Of a DNA stretch of 64,000 nucleotides, positions 1-11,160 are shown piece after piece; position 1 is the stretch's first letter; each line of letters begins with the position of its first letter. Where the stretch lies: assembly GCA_029959085.1 (NCBI GenBank), contig JARWIR010000010.1, positions 19,613,001 to 19,677,000 on the forward strand. Direction: 5' to 3'. The stretch comes from Nemophila menziesii. Lineage: Eukaryota; Streptophyta; Magnoliopsida; Boraginales; Hydrophyllaceae. The position numbers and the translations under genes were made by a program. The notes beneath the pieces are model-generated. The model did no database searches, was not told the origin of the DNA, and was given only the letters and a program-made list of their open reading frames with translations.

Positions 1-390
1 AATACGCAACCCTTGCGTCCAGCGAGTTGGCAAATCCGCGCGCGAATAGCCAACCCGTTTTTCACAAGTCGGGTACCCAGTTTCAAAAACCAACTCTCTG
101 ACCATTGCGTAGCCATAGACGCAAGGTCATTGCGTCCAAAAAAAATGGGTACCCGGTTTCGGAAATGTGGGGCCCCGGTTTCTGTCGGCGAAAATTGACC
201 TAATACTTGAGACAACCTTATTTTTTCCTCTCCTTTGGCCTCCAACACATGAAACACCATTGATGACGAACCAAAGCTCCAAACACACTCAAATTCCATC
301 ATCAAAACACCAAAATATCACCAATCCACCACTTTAAACATCATCCAAACACATAATCATACCATAAATCTTCCTAAAACACAGTTAAAA
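1..390 (+). repeat. Fragment resembling the Athila pol-to-env spacer
   Basis: This stretch is GC-rich at first, with recurring GCGTC/GACGC words (near 5, 18, 107, 118 and 134), then becomes a C/A-rich tract. The same order (a phrase reading CTCTGACCA followed by TGCGT, then GACGCAA, then a C/A-rich leader) occurs in the full Athila element at 39,890-40,440, between pol and the second ORF. I infer a truncated relative of that spacer. No LTR or coding part of such an element is visible, and it is cut by the window edge. Similarity is by eye and partial. Confidence 0.4.
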
Positions 391-404
391 GGATTTCAAG
401 TTTA

Positions 405-930
405 ATGATCAAATGGGTTAAACCCCCGAATGGCGTTAAGTTAAACGTTGATGGTAGTTTTGATACAGTTAAAAGAAGTGCGGGTATAGGTGGTTTATTA
501 CGTGATAAAAATGGCTCATGTGTTGCCGGTTTCATTGGGCCATGTTTGGTTGATTCGCCACTTATGTCGGAATTGTTAGTGCTTCATTACGGACTTAAAT
601 GGGTCATTGGCAAAGGTTTTAAAGATATCTACACTGAGACTGACTCGAAGGAGCTCCATGCGCTAATGAAGGGCAGTGGGAGCTCAAGTAGTCTTTATGT
701 ATTGGACTCGAGGGAGTTCCATGCGTTAATGATGGGCGGGGGGAACTCAGGTAGTCACTATGGTATGTTGGCGCTAGAATTCCAAGAGATGCTACATAGA
801 TAAGTTAGCAAAGGAGGGAGCATTCATGCTCACAGCACCAGTTGAGTTTGAAGATCCTCCTGATTATCTTTGGAGCTATATTACAAAATATAGGAGTGAA
901 CGTGCAAATTCTAGAGTTGTACTAGTTTAA
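405..930 (+). pseudogene. RNase H-like (RVT_3 type) pseudogene, frameshifted
   Basis: The ORF begins WVKPPNGVKLNVDGSF and continues through GIGGLLRDKNG, a SELLVLHYGLKWV segment and TETDSKE. This is the order of the plant RNase H-like fold, with its D, E and D metal-binding positions (LNVDGS, SELL, ETDS). This domain occurs as the C-terminal part of non-LTR retrotransposon polyproteins and as stand-alone genes. The frame stops at 801-803, but another frame carries on with DKLAKEGA and runs to a stop at 928-930, so a frameshift near 790 separates the last motif. A 63-bp in-frame duplication spans the DS motif. An A-rich run at 1001-1008 fits a retroposed 3' end. It is probably a dead 5'-truncated LINE tail or retrogene; a diverged single gene is the alternative. 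Confidence 0.7.
643..768 (+). repeat. 63-bp in-frame tandem duplication in the RNase H domain
   Basis: ACTCGAAGGAGCTCCATGCG at 643 recurs as ACTCGAGGGAGTTCCATGCG at 706. The remainder of each 63-bp unit also matches, with scattered substitutions. The unit is 21 codons long and repeats the catalytic DS(K/R)E segment, so the insertion keeps the frame. Confidence 0.85.
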
Positions 931-1531
931 TAATTATGTTATTTTGGATTGTTTTTCCTTGTAACCTTGTTCTAATCGGCTGTTAAAGCCTCATATGTAT
1001 GAAAAAAAAGAGTATTACTTTTGCTTAACACGATCCCGGTTTAGGGTCTCCCATGTAATAAAAAAAAGTATTACTTTTATCGAATTTCCAATTTCCGTAA
1101 TCTTTATTTCCAAATTTCTTGCCTTTCCTAATTTCCAATTGCAAGCAAAGAAACAACCAACCTTTTACAAAAACTCTTAAAGATCTTTGCAAATTGCACA
1201 TAATATATCTCTATAACACATAATATATATAGGTTCATGACCAAACATGACATCAATCTGCTATTTCGGTGTAGCACGTAACATAAGAACTAACAGCACA
1301 ATTAACGAAAAAAGATATGAACTATAGGGTAATAATGCATCGCAAATTAATATGCTGAGATATGATTATGAACAAATCTGCAAATCTGCCTATCAAATTT
1401 TCTATATGTAACAGAAAGTACAAAGCTGGAAATAATTATTCGGTATTAATATAAAATCCCGCTACGAGAATGAACATGCAAAGACTGAAATGACCTAGTC
1501 TATGAAGAATGTTGTACTCTACTTTACATTT
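931..1531. other. No gene; 3' flanks of the two neighbouring pseudogenes
   Basis: This is the A-rich tail of the RNase H-like segment, followed by a pair of direct repeats AGTATTACTTTT at 1011 and 1067, 56 bp apart. The rest is AT-rich sequence that would be the 3' flank of the minus-strand E2 gene. I see no exon-like reading. Confidence 0.5.
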
Positions 1532-2265
1532 TCATTGTTTACCAGTATCACAACATTTAAATGCGTCTTTAAGCTTTCCGAATGGTCCTTTACGATTAGG
1601 CTTGTCTTCACCTTCCTCGATTTCAGGCATAGAAACACCGATCTGTATAAAAGCACGTACAAGATCTACATGAACTTGTACTAAATCAGACTTAAAGGTG
1701 TCGGACGGGTTAACAAGCCTTGAAGAAGATGCGCCATCCACAGTATATATTCCAACTAAACAATCACCATTATCGTAAGCTTTAATAGCTGCCAATATAG
1801 TTGATCCTTTCAAACGAAAATGTTCAACTAACTGATCAAAATACGGGGTTTCAGCTTGAATATTGTAAATCATAGTCTTAAGAGATTTAATAAAAGTTTT
1901 CTCGTTATAAGCATTGGATGCGTTTGAAACTCTATTGCTCCTTTTACCTAAAGAATCGTTAGTATCCTAATTGTAGTAAGGCTCAACATTCAGAATCAAT
2001 GCTTGAAGGGAAACCAAAACCTGAAGAATCGTAGAAGAATTAGGCTTCCATTTTTCTGATTCTGCACCATGCCAAGTGCCAATGAGGCTCAAGCAAACCT
2101 TCCCATATGTAAAAAGATTGGGATTTATACGAAGGCCTCGAGAAAGATAATTCATGTTTGGGGGACTTTGAGGGTAATCTGGAGGGAAAAGAACGTCGAA
2201 GAAGAAGAGACCATCGTGATAAAGATTCCTAGCATAGTCTTCTACCATTCTTCCTGCCTCACTAT
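1532..2265 (-). pseudogene. Ubiquitin-conjugating enzyme E2 (UBC23-26-like), nonsense-interrupted
   Basis: Read on the minus strand, the segment has YHDGLFFFDVLFPPDYP, then RINPNLFTYGKVCLSLIGTW, then STILQVLVSLQALILN. This is the core of the large plant E2 enzymes (UBC23 to UBC26/PHO2 group), which transfer ubiquitin through the cysteine in GKVCLSL. That cysteine is present, and NPN stands in place of the usual HPN as in this group. The frame stops at 1967-1969 (TAG), but the same frame continues without a break to 1532 and encodes the family's C-terminal tail (FDQLVEHFRL, AAIKAY). One base therefore separates it from an open frame. A splice acceptor (TTTTTTACAG) lies just before 2265. The part of the fold normally N-terminal to YHDGLFF is not seen next to it, so the copy may also be 5'-truncated. 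Confidence 0.8.
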
Positions 2266-2846
2266 CTGTAAAAAAGTGAACATAAAGGTAGAAAATCCTA
2301 ACTCCCGTGTAAACAAGATAATCAAGCCCTGCACCAATAAAAAGAATTAATGCATCAAAACAAGTTAATTTGATCAAATTCCAACTAACAACAACACAAA
2401 ATTGCAATTTATCCTTTAAGTTAGAGGTAAAATCTAATTTCAATATGTTCCAAATCAAACCAGACTTGATTTAAATATCTGTACCTAAGTGTGAAGGAAG
2501 GTTAACACAATATCTCTGTTTAGCCAAAAACATAAAGAATTTAGCCCAAGATGACAAAGTCAAATGATCGCAACTAAGTTCAGAAAATCTGAATCTTTGA
2601 ATTGGATTAGCACCATAGTTAACAGTACAGAAAATTTCTTCAAAATTTATGTTTGTAAAGTCTAAGCAATTAGTTTTAACAACCAACTTAACCAAGTAGA
2701 TATTAGTGTCGTTAGACCCCTTATTCACTTCACAAAATATTATCTTATGAATAGAAATAGCTAATAAGTTTTTAATATCCAAACTCATCTGCTCTTTCTC
2801 AATCATATTAATACAATAGTACAAAGTCCAAGGAAGTACCTGTCTA

Positions 2847-3116
2847 GCCATCAATGCTTTAACACAAGCATTTTGCAGGCTAAACTTTTCAGCTAGTTGA
2901 TGTAAGGAACCATCAAAAGACAAATAATTCTAACAGATTTCAAAAATTAAAGTATTAACCTTATTTTTGAAATTTAAAACAACCATTAATGATTTAACAC
3001 AAGCATTTTGCAGCCTAAACTTTTTAGCTAGTTGATGTAAGGAACCATCAAAAGACAAATAATTCTTACAGATTTCAAAAATTAAAGTATTAACCTTATT
3101 TTTGATATTTAAAATA
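2847..3116. repeat. 135-bp tandem duplication
   Basis: TAACACAAGCATTTTGCAG occurs at 2860 and 2995, and the sequence around it matches in both copies (2847-2981 and 2982-3116) with a handful of substitutions. The unit reads open on the minus strand in both copies (FDGSLHQLA, then LQNACVK), so it may be a duplicated exon plus intron edge of the minus-strand gene. The reading is unrecognised. Confidence 0.85.
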
Positions 3117-3174
3117 TTATCTACTAAGTAATTAATACTAACAGATATAAGTAAAAAGAATTTCAAAATCTCAC

Positions 3175-3434
3175 CAATTGTCCTTATGGCCTGGATTTCG
3201 ATATTGGGTGGAGTAGGCGACAAAAAAGTCTGCTCGGTGTTTGAGTGTTTGATAGACAGATCGAAACCAGAAAAATTGATGGGCCAGTTGAAGAGGTTGT
3301 CTAAGATCTGTATTATGCTGTAGAAACGTAGGAGTTTGGTAGGCTGAAGGTGACGGGAAAGAGATAGATTGGAGGTGGTTTGCGGTGGAGGTTGGTGGTG
3401 GGTTGGAATAAAGAACGAAATGGTTTGGATCCAT
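3175..3434 (-). CDS. Possible first exon of the minus-strand gene upstream of the E2 domain
   Basis: An ATG at 3434 opens a frame starting MDPNHFVLYSNPPP, rich in Pro, Ser, Thr and Gln. It ends at a good splice donor (CAATTG followed by GTGAG) at 3175. Upstream on the same strand is a leader-like tract containing CTCTCTCCTAGGGTTTTA, typical of plant 5' untranslated regions. The exon lies about 0.9 kb upstream of the E2 segment in the same orientation, so it could be its N-terminal exon. I do not recognise the protein. Another frame across 2930-3574 is also open, so the true frame is uncertain. Confidence 0.3.
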
Positions 3435-3599
3435 GGATGTCGGGATTTTGTGTGGAGGATGCTCTTGGTGCTGGCTAGTGATGGGCTGGAGGTCGGGGCA
3501 GGCTCGGAAGAAAGGAGATTAAGGCTGTCTTCTCTGTTTGTGTTTTTCAAGTAAAACCCTAGGAGAGAGAGCATTGTTTTTTTTCTTCCAATGTCGCCT

Positions 3600-6500
3600 A
3601 CCTAACAAGACATTTACTAAAAGGGAAAGAATAGGAATCCCTCCCTAAAAAACCCCTATATTACTTTTTTGGTAAAAAAATCACATAAGTACCCACCGTT
3701 TTAATATTAGAAAACTAGAAAACAAACTTTTTCAATGTAGGTAATTAGGTATTTAACACTTTCAATTTGGTCTAATCGTTAATATTCATCGTCAATACAA
3801 CTGTTAAGCATTGACGTTGGCAAAGATATGAATATGGAATTATCCTTTTCTAAATTCCTTAGGTAATTATTTAATCTTTTTCAAATTTTTTGGGTAGTTA
3901 AGTCATTTTTCTACTTTTATTTTATAATTAAAAAATATTTGTCACATGTAAGTACTTATCGTATAATAGACGACGAGTATTAACTGTTGGATTAAAATCG
4001 AAAACTTGAATACATGTTAGTTCTTTTCAAAAAAATTGGATACGTATTTGTTTATTTCACCTAGATATCACTGGGTTCTTTTTCCTACTTCAGCAAAATA
4101 ACCAATATTTTTTCATGGGAAGAACAAATTATACATTAAAAACAAAATAAAGTAAATCTTATAATAATTAAGTTTTAAAGTTGTGGGGCCAAAGAGAGAG
4201 AAGGTTATGATAATTTTAGAGAGTTATAACATATTTGTATAATTTTTTTCTCTCAAATATATATATTTTAAATATTGACAAATAGATCTCAAATTTAAAA
4301 AATGTATATTAATTTATCGAACGTGTTTATTTTTGTCTTTCGTTAATACTTATCGTTAAATACACGTTAAATGTTGATTTGGTATAGAAATTCTAATTTT
4401 TTGTAAAAATTTAAAGTTTATTAATCTTTTTTATTCCCACCACGTATTTTCACTTAATATCAAAATTAATGTCAGATACTACGAAAGACTAATCATGAAG
4501 CGTTGGATAGTTATTGTCTAATTTTTAAACCTTCGATATATATTTGTCCATAAACCAAAATAATAAATACTTTTACCTACTTTTTTTTTGCTATAGGTCC
4601 CCCCACCTGCTTCATTAGAGGCTTAAGTGATATCGTATATTTTTTAAACTTCTATGTATATCAATCTTCTTTTTAACCCACTTGTTTTTATTGATTTAGT
4701 CATTTTGAAAAATAATTCTGGATCAACCCTTGGATGATGAGATATTTTAAGAGTAAACAATACAAATATGACTGATGGATTAGGAATATTTCATTCGACC
4801 AGAAATATATTAGTGGTAAGGAGAAAACCCATGACGGCAGCATAACACTAAGTTATTTTAAGTTCCTTTCTTGCTTCCAAAGTGATTTGCGTGTTAGCAT
4901 GATTGCGATTATCATACCAAGAAAGCTAGAGTGGATTGAAATGAGAGCACTGAGACAAAAATGGTAGTGGATATCATCTTTGATTAAATACTGATAACAA
5001 GAATTTGTTATTTTTTCTAATAATGTTAACTTTTATTAGATGATATTCAATAAGTAACAAGAAAAATGATATTTGTACTAAATATTAAAAGATATTTAAA
5101 TACTCTATTATATTATAGAGATATATACCACTCAAATTCATAGCATTTAATATATTATCTATGACTTGAAATAATTTGTGTGAAAGTAAATCGTCATTTT
5201 ATTTAATTTTTTATTTGATTGACGAGTTCTTTCCACTTAAAATTACAACATCTCATGAATGGTATATTGGGTAATATCATTTTAAATGATATATATTATT
5301 ACTTTATATTATATTTATTTTATAAAAAGTTTTAAAAAATAAAAGGTTTGAAAAAAGAATTGATTTTATTTCAAATAAAGATGACATGTATATGTACGGG
5401 GTAATTAAAAAGTCCTTGAATTACTCTTGATAAATGAATAGACACCCAATGTTGAAAAATTGATCGAGTTATATTCAAATTTTTATGGAATATCAAATTT
5501 TTTAGCACAATTTTATAAAAATTGTCATCGATTCCATTTTTTATTATTTTATATTTTAATTAAACAATTTGTTTTTTATAATTTTCTGTTAATTTCGAAT
5601 ATAAGATATATTTTAATATAAGAAACCTGATTTAGAGTTTTGTTCAAAATCTTTAAATTTTATTTAAGTTCATTGGTTCTTTTTAATTCTTTCAAACTGT
5701 ACTTAATTTAAACTTGGATATTTATTTGTCCAAGTTGTGAAACGTTGGATATCCTTTTCGGATAAATGTTACTTAGGGACATTAAACTATCTCACTGGTC
5801 TTGTTTGGACCATTTAACTATTATAGGTTCCAAACAAACCACTAATGTACCAAAATCATTCCAAATCAACCTCTCAAATCGACATTAAAAATAGTCGTGA
5901 TGATTTTATATATATATATATTTACATCTTAGATTAAACTAGTTTAGTACATAATTTTATGTCCGAATTATACTTTATTAATTACTTATTCATCTTACTT
6001 TTATGCAAATTTATGTTTGAATTTGAATTATTTACCAGTACTTCTTCTTGAGTATGGGATAATTTGGCAGACCAGTAGCCTGTGACTTGATTTAATTTCT
6101 AATAATTACTTAGAATTAAGATTCTCTACAAAAACTATACAGTATGATAGTTTCTGAGAATTCTCATATTCATAAATTCTTGAACCACCTAATGAATCTT
6201 TCTAGGTTCTACTTGACAATTTGTGCGTTCAGATTGATCGATCAGGCTTGCTAGTTTTTTTTGTCATGTTTTATTATAAGTTGTCCAAAAATTAAAATGT
6301 AGGGGGCAAAGAGTCATGTTTTAAAGGTTAGGGGGCAACCTGTCAATCGGGTACAAACGCAGGGGGCAAAAGTGTTATTTACTCTTTTTTAAATTCTTTT
6401 TTAAAAGTTTCCTATCAATTGTTTTACTTCAAGTATTTTCATATTAGTTTATTAAATGGTTGCGTTTTCAAGATGTGTGACATGATCTTTCAGTAACCTT

Positions 6501-6861
6501 GACTATCAAAATGATGATCCCATATAATAATGTTCAAATTGCTGAGCTTCAAAATTTCCATACAGTGTTTTTGCTCATGGTGTTAAAGTTAAACAAATTA
6601 TTAAATACATGATTTGGAGCTTCAACTATTACCTAAATTTGAATTTCGCAACTCATTCTAGAAACCAAGAATTAACTGTTCTTCAAATATTCATTTAGAA
6701 CTTAGAAAGAGTGTTTGAGAATTGCCATAATTAGAAGTTATCTAAATTTTTTAATAAATTCAACTTTGTATGAGCAGGTATTTAACATAAGCCAAGAAAA
6801 AATAGTGCTCAATGTTATCAAGAATTTACCTTTGATAAAAGCCTTTTCAAATATATTTAAA
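3600..6861. repeat. Duplicated non-coding block, copy A
   Basis: AT-rich sequence without a gene. Much of it recurs, diverged, at 11,400-12,990, 17,150-18,640, 49,230-50,830 and 62,060-63,500, for example the phrase ending GGAGAAAACCCATGACG near 4,820 and again near 50,120. Each copy lies on the lower-coordinate side of, or between, pseudouridine synthase blocks, so it is part of the same segmental repeat. At 6,300-6,370 the word AGGGGGCAA occurs three times at short spacing, like the edge of a small transposon whose ends I could not place. Confidence 0.6.
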
Positions 6862-8222
6862 CTATGGTGCATGTGGACATGCCCATAAAGGCCGAAAAGC
6901 CTCAATTAAAAGAGGTTGGCAAGTAATCAGATGCTCAAACAACAAGCTCTCAGCAAGAAACAATCATATCTTTTCCCTCTAGACTCAAACACACCATCAT
7001 ATTTCACATCTCCTCTGATAGAAATTCCAAGATACTCACAATGTAAACAAATATAATGCGTTCTCCCACTTCTAGGACACGCCTGTACATAATCTCATCT
7101 TCTTTCAATTGTATACCACTTCCGGATTTCCGTTCAACAATTATACTCTCATTTTAATCATCTTCAGACCAGGAAAACTCTTGCACATTTGCACACAAGA
7201 CTTCAAATAAATTTTCCATGTCTCGGACAAAATACCCACCCGGTAAAACACGACCAACGTCAGAAGCTGTGTAGATCCACCAGGCTCCGTGCTTTAACGG
7301 CCATGACCGAATTTAACGTTAATAGTTCTCCACTTTGTAGATTGCCCGCTGCAAAAAGCAATGGAAGTTTTCTGAACCGTGTTATCGGTGAAGGCTTTTA
7401 CTAGCTTGGCAGCTACTTTGCGTGACTTGGTTATTATGTTAACGCTACTCGTCTCATGATCGAGTCTATTAGCAAGATAAAGCTCTTGTGGAATTTCCTG
7501 CATCCCTGAAAATCCAAATGTAACAAACATAATAACAATAAGAATTAAAAGTTCAAAACTAAGCACATTTGAAAAAGTGTCAATTGCACCATTGGTCCCT
7601 GAGCTGATGCATGCATAAGAGCAGCATCAGGTACGCGAACCATGTGGAAATAGAGTGCAGCTAGGGCAGTTTACAGCAAACAGCAGCTTCATCCAGGACC
7701 GATGAAGACTATTTATTGAATAGCATATGTTATATTTTCTATTGCTAAAAGACATGGGTACATATGGTACTGTTACATAACACAGGGAACCGATGTTGCA
7801 ATTTACCTAATTTAGCAACAGAGATGCATACCACAGGAACAAATGTTAACTATTTGTTGGAATAATAGAGGTATATCGGTTATTGTTAAAAGACGGGTAT
7901 ATCTGGCTACTGTCACATTACACATGGACCAATGCTGCAATTTACTCTAATTTAGCAACGGATATTGTCGTACAATTTGTAAGCACTAGCCTAAGTTCTC
8001 ACTTCAAATCATTCAATAATTCTCATAAAAAATTATAATTTTTTGAAATGCTTGTCAAGTTTCCCTTACCTGACTCGATGGACTCATTGAGTAGACTCGG
8101 CATAGCAGTGAGTAAAGACACATAGTAAACACCTTGAGGCTTGTTGAGAGCAATGAGCCATTGGTCTTCGTATAACAGGTTGTTTTTAGATAGAGAGAAC
8201 AGTGCTGATTTTGATATGCCGT
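6862..8222 (-). pseudogene. RNA pseudouridine synthase pseudogene, copy A (two exons)
   Basis: Exon 1 (8,070-8,222) reads LLYEDQWLIALNKPQGVYY and ends at a donor (TCAG then GTAAG). Exon 2 (6,862-7,505) begins after a CAG acceptor and contains NRLDHETSS, the RluA-family RLD(R)xTSG signature that carries the catalytic aspartate. It then has KVAAKLVKAFTDNTVQKT and, after a frameshift near 7,292, DVGRVLPGG and an IxGD-like segment. RluA enzymes isomerise uridine in RNA; the closest plant relatives I know are the RNA pseudouridine synthase 1 type. Damage: the start position reads ACG, there is a 1-base deletion in the first codons, the frameshift, and a later in-frame stop. The intron holds degenerate 135-bp repeats. 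Confidence 0.85.
7580..7990. repeat. Degenerate ~137-bp tandem repeats in the synthase intron, copy A
   Basis: Begins with the phrase GCACCATTGGTCCCT. Two units then carry variants of ACCAATGTTGCAATTTAC (7,789 and 7,926, 137 bp apart), each followed by ...GCAACA and TAGAGGTATAT-like words. The same repeat family fills the equivalent introns at 13,010-13,830, 14,900-15,420 and 19,440-20,410. Confidence 0.7.
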
Positions 8223-9348
8223 TAGTGATCTGTTAAGTTTAATATGCTTTTATAAGGTGGTGATAGGGGATTTAGGTAATTTTCTAAAGTTTTGGGGTCG
8301 TTTTTGGGGGGAAATTGAATTGGGTTGTGTTGCCATTTTGAGAAAGGTCTGGGGTTTTGATATTTTGCAGTGCGTGGTGAATGAAGGTGATGAACTAGCC
8401 ACATTTGATTTTGTTTTTCAATTTTTCACTCATTTTCTTGCTCATATTTTTATTCATAGGGTGGTATTTTTAGAGTTATTTCTAAGATAACAAGGGGTAT
8501 GGTGCAATTAACCCAGATATTTTAAGTATGATCAAATACATGACAATAGCGAAATGATACATTCAAACATTATAGTCTTTTATCACATAATTAATAACTA
8601 GGACATGAAAATTTACCACCTATTATGTAATAGAAATACAAAAATGGACTAGAATTGTCACAAAAACAGAAGTTAAGGGACTAAAATATTATATTTACCC
8701 GATAAGGGACTAAATTGTCAAAGTGGTTAAAAGATAAGATAAAAAACCATATAGGTTATTTACCTTGACAGGGAAAACTAGCTAGCAATTTATGAACTAA
8801 ATCTCACGTAAATAGCACCAGCAATTGAAAATATAGGAACAGTAACAGATTTATACCGGTTCTGTTGTTTTTCTACCCTCTTTCGTCACATAAATCTCTA
8901 TTGATGTAGCTCTAATCTAATAATCACATTTTTTCCAGCCCCGCTTCTGATGTTCACCTACCCTCTTTCGTCACGTAAATCTCTGTTGATGTAGCTCTAA
9001 TCCAAAAATTACATTTTTTTTCCGGCACCGGTTGTGCAAGTTTAATATAATATAGGGACTTGTAGTTTAATTTTTTGCTTAATATAGGTATACAAATTTT
9101 TGCACAATATAAGGACCTACGGTGCAATTTTGCATAATATAGGTACCATTTTCACTTCCAACAGATCGATTACAAAAAGCGCAGTTATAAACCGACGAGA
9201 ATTCCCATTACACTAATAAGTATTGGATAAGAAGTAGCTGAATATTCATGGTCTGTTCCACAAGAGGACAATGATGTGATAAAAAGTGCTGCCATATGAT
9301 CCAAATATCGGATTCTATTCTTGCAATGTTGCCCACGTTATCACCTAC
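8223..9348. repeat. Upstream flank of synthase copy A
   Basis: This is the minus-strand 5' flank of copy A. It includes GTTTTGGGGTCGTTTTTGG near 8,290, a phrase found beside every exon 1 copy (near 14,040, 20,705, 29,660 and 59,550). Beyond that is AT-rich intergenic sequence shared with the other blocks. A short internal duplication around 8,875-9,010 repeats CTACCCTCTTTCGTCAC. No gene is seen. Confidence 0.55.
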
Positions 9349-9353
9349 ATTGT

Positions 9354-11155
9354 TGATACCTCCCTATTTGTTCTAAATATTAGCCCTCTGGAGACATCAT
9401 TTTAGGTGAATAATTGACTTATTAGCTAGACTTTTATGTATAATTTGTCATATTACACTTTTCCCCCTTGGAATTTAACTATTTGCATTTTGTGAGCTTT
9501 TGTGCGTAAATTTGACTATTTTATATGCAAAGTTAAATAGGTTCTTAAATTTCATGAAAGACCAATCCAAGGAGGAGAAGTGAGAATAAAGTCTTAGTGT
9601 ATTTTAGAGTGTTAGGAAATGTTTTTACTCGAGTTTCTATTTTTAGAGTGCACTTTCCTATTTCTATTTCTTGAATTATTGATTTATTCTTTTTAAGCAT
9701 ATGCGGTTTAATTATTTATTTAATGTGAAACTTTAAAGGATAAATGGTAATTTCTTAGAGACCAAGTCGAGTCAGAAAAGGAAAAGAAAAGGATTTACAT
9801 GGAAATAAGAAGATTTAGGAAGGATATATGCAAAGAAGGAAAAGATAAAGCTGCCTTATGAATCTGAAATTCCAGCCACGTTTTAAAGATAATTCCATAA
9901 CTAAAGATTGGCTAGGATTCTGAACGAATGGTCTGCACCAATAGAAAGCTCTTTCCAAGACAAGCAGTTTCATATATTGGAACTCCTCAAACGGATAAGT
10001 ACTGAAAAAGATATGACCAAATCAAATTAGCAGCAAAATCTTACCTTTCCTAGAATTTAGGGTGACGAATTTAAGAGTCCTTGACTTGTCTTCCACTCCA
10101 AGTAAATTCGACCTAGGGGTTTCTAACACCTATAAATACACCCCTTAACCTCCTCTTTTACACACACTTCATATAATTATCAAAGAAGCTTAAGGATTCA
10201 AGTCAGAGCAAGCAGGAAGGAAGAAAGCTGAGAGATGGAGACTGTCTATATCTCCGATTCAAAGCCAACCCCAACCTCTTAATTAGGTCTCTTTATTTTC
10301 TTTCTGTAAAACATTATGTCTTTTAATTTATTTGTTTTAGTTTTATTTTCCATTATGAGCTAAACTTCTTAAGTGCTTGAGAATCGCTGTAAGGGTTGAA
10401 CCTTAAATTATTTAATTAATGCTTTCTGATTTGAGATTTTTATAATTTAATTCAAATTGAGTAATTTAGTATTGTTTGTTATCGTAAGTTAATTTCACTA
10501 TATTTAATTTGGCCAATTAGACATAGGTTTGAGTAATTAGGCTATTCACTTTGGTGGGGAAGTGATCATCTTGACGGGGGGTTTAATTACTGACATAGGT
10601 AATAAACGTAAGATAGAAATTATTGATCCTGACGGACTTAGTTAATCTTATAGCCAATTGGGTAGAGAAACTGACATTCGAAGGTGGATTATGATCGCCC
10701 TGACGGGGTTTGTAACACCTGATAATAGCTCCTAAGTCCACCCTGACGGGGGTTAGGAGAATCTAGAATCCCGACTATTACTAGTTACTAATTTGTCCCT
10801 TAGAAGAAGCATTGATTAAGTTTATTTTGGTGAAACCTAGCGTGACTCAAGTACTATTCTCTCATCCTTTTAGTCTCTTCATATTTACTTTCTTGCATTA
10901 GTTTTAATTTTAGTTTAATATTTAACTTAGTTGCACTTTAGTCCTTTAATCAAAAACAAAATAAAAATCTTTCTCTTTACTTTTAATTTTCATTCAAGCA
11001 ACTATTTCCATTTATCGCATAACACTTTAATCATACCTAATCCGTCCCTGAGATCGAAATCCCGTTTACCGGATATTACTTGGACGACCCGTACACTTGC
11101 GGTACGTGTCTTGCCTTTTTAGGTGTGTTTATTTAGAACACACTAGGAGACACCA
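9354..11155 (+). mobile_element. Solo LTR, Athila-like (Ty3/gypsy)
   Basis: A 1,802-bp unit starting TGATACCTCC and ending CACCA, flanked by the 5-bp duplication ATTGT (9,349-9,353 and 11,156-11,160). The flanks join into sequence that is continuous in blocks D and E. Similarity to the full Athila LTR at 32,261-33,825 is seen in the first and last bases (GGAGACATCATTTTAGGTG; ACACTTGCGGT), in the TATAAATA box at 10,131 and in four CTGACGG-type motifs (10,571; 10,629; 10,699; 10,742). No internal region is present, so this is the product of LTR-LTR recombination. Confidence 0.9.
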
Positions 11156-11160
11156 ATTGT

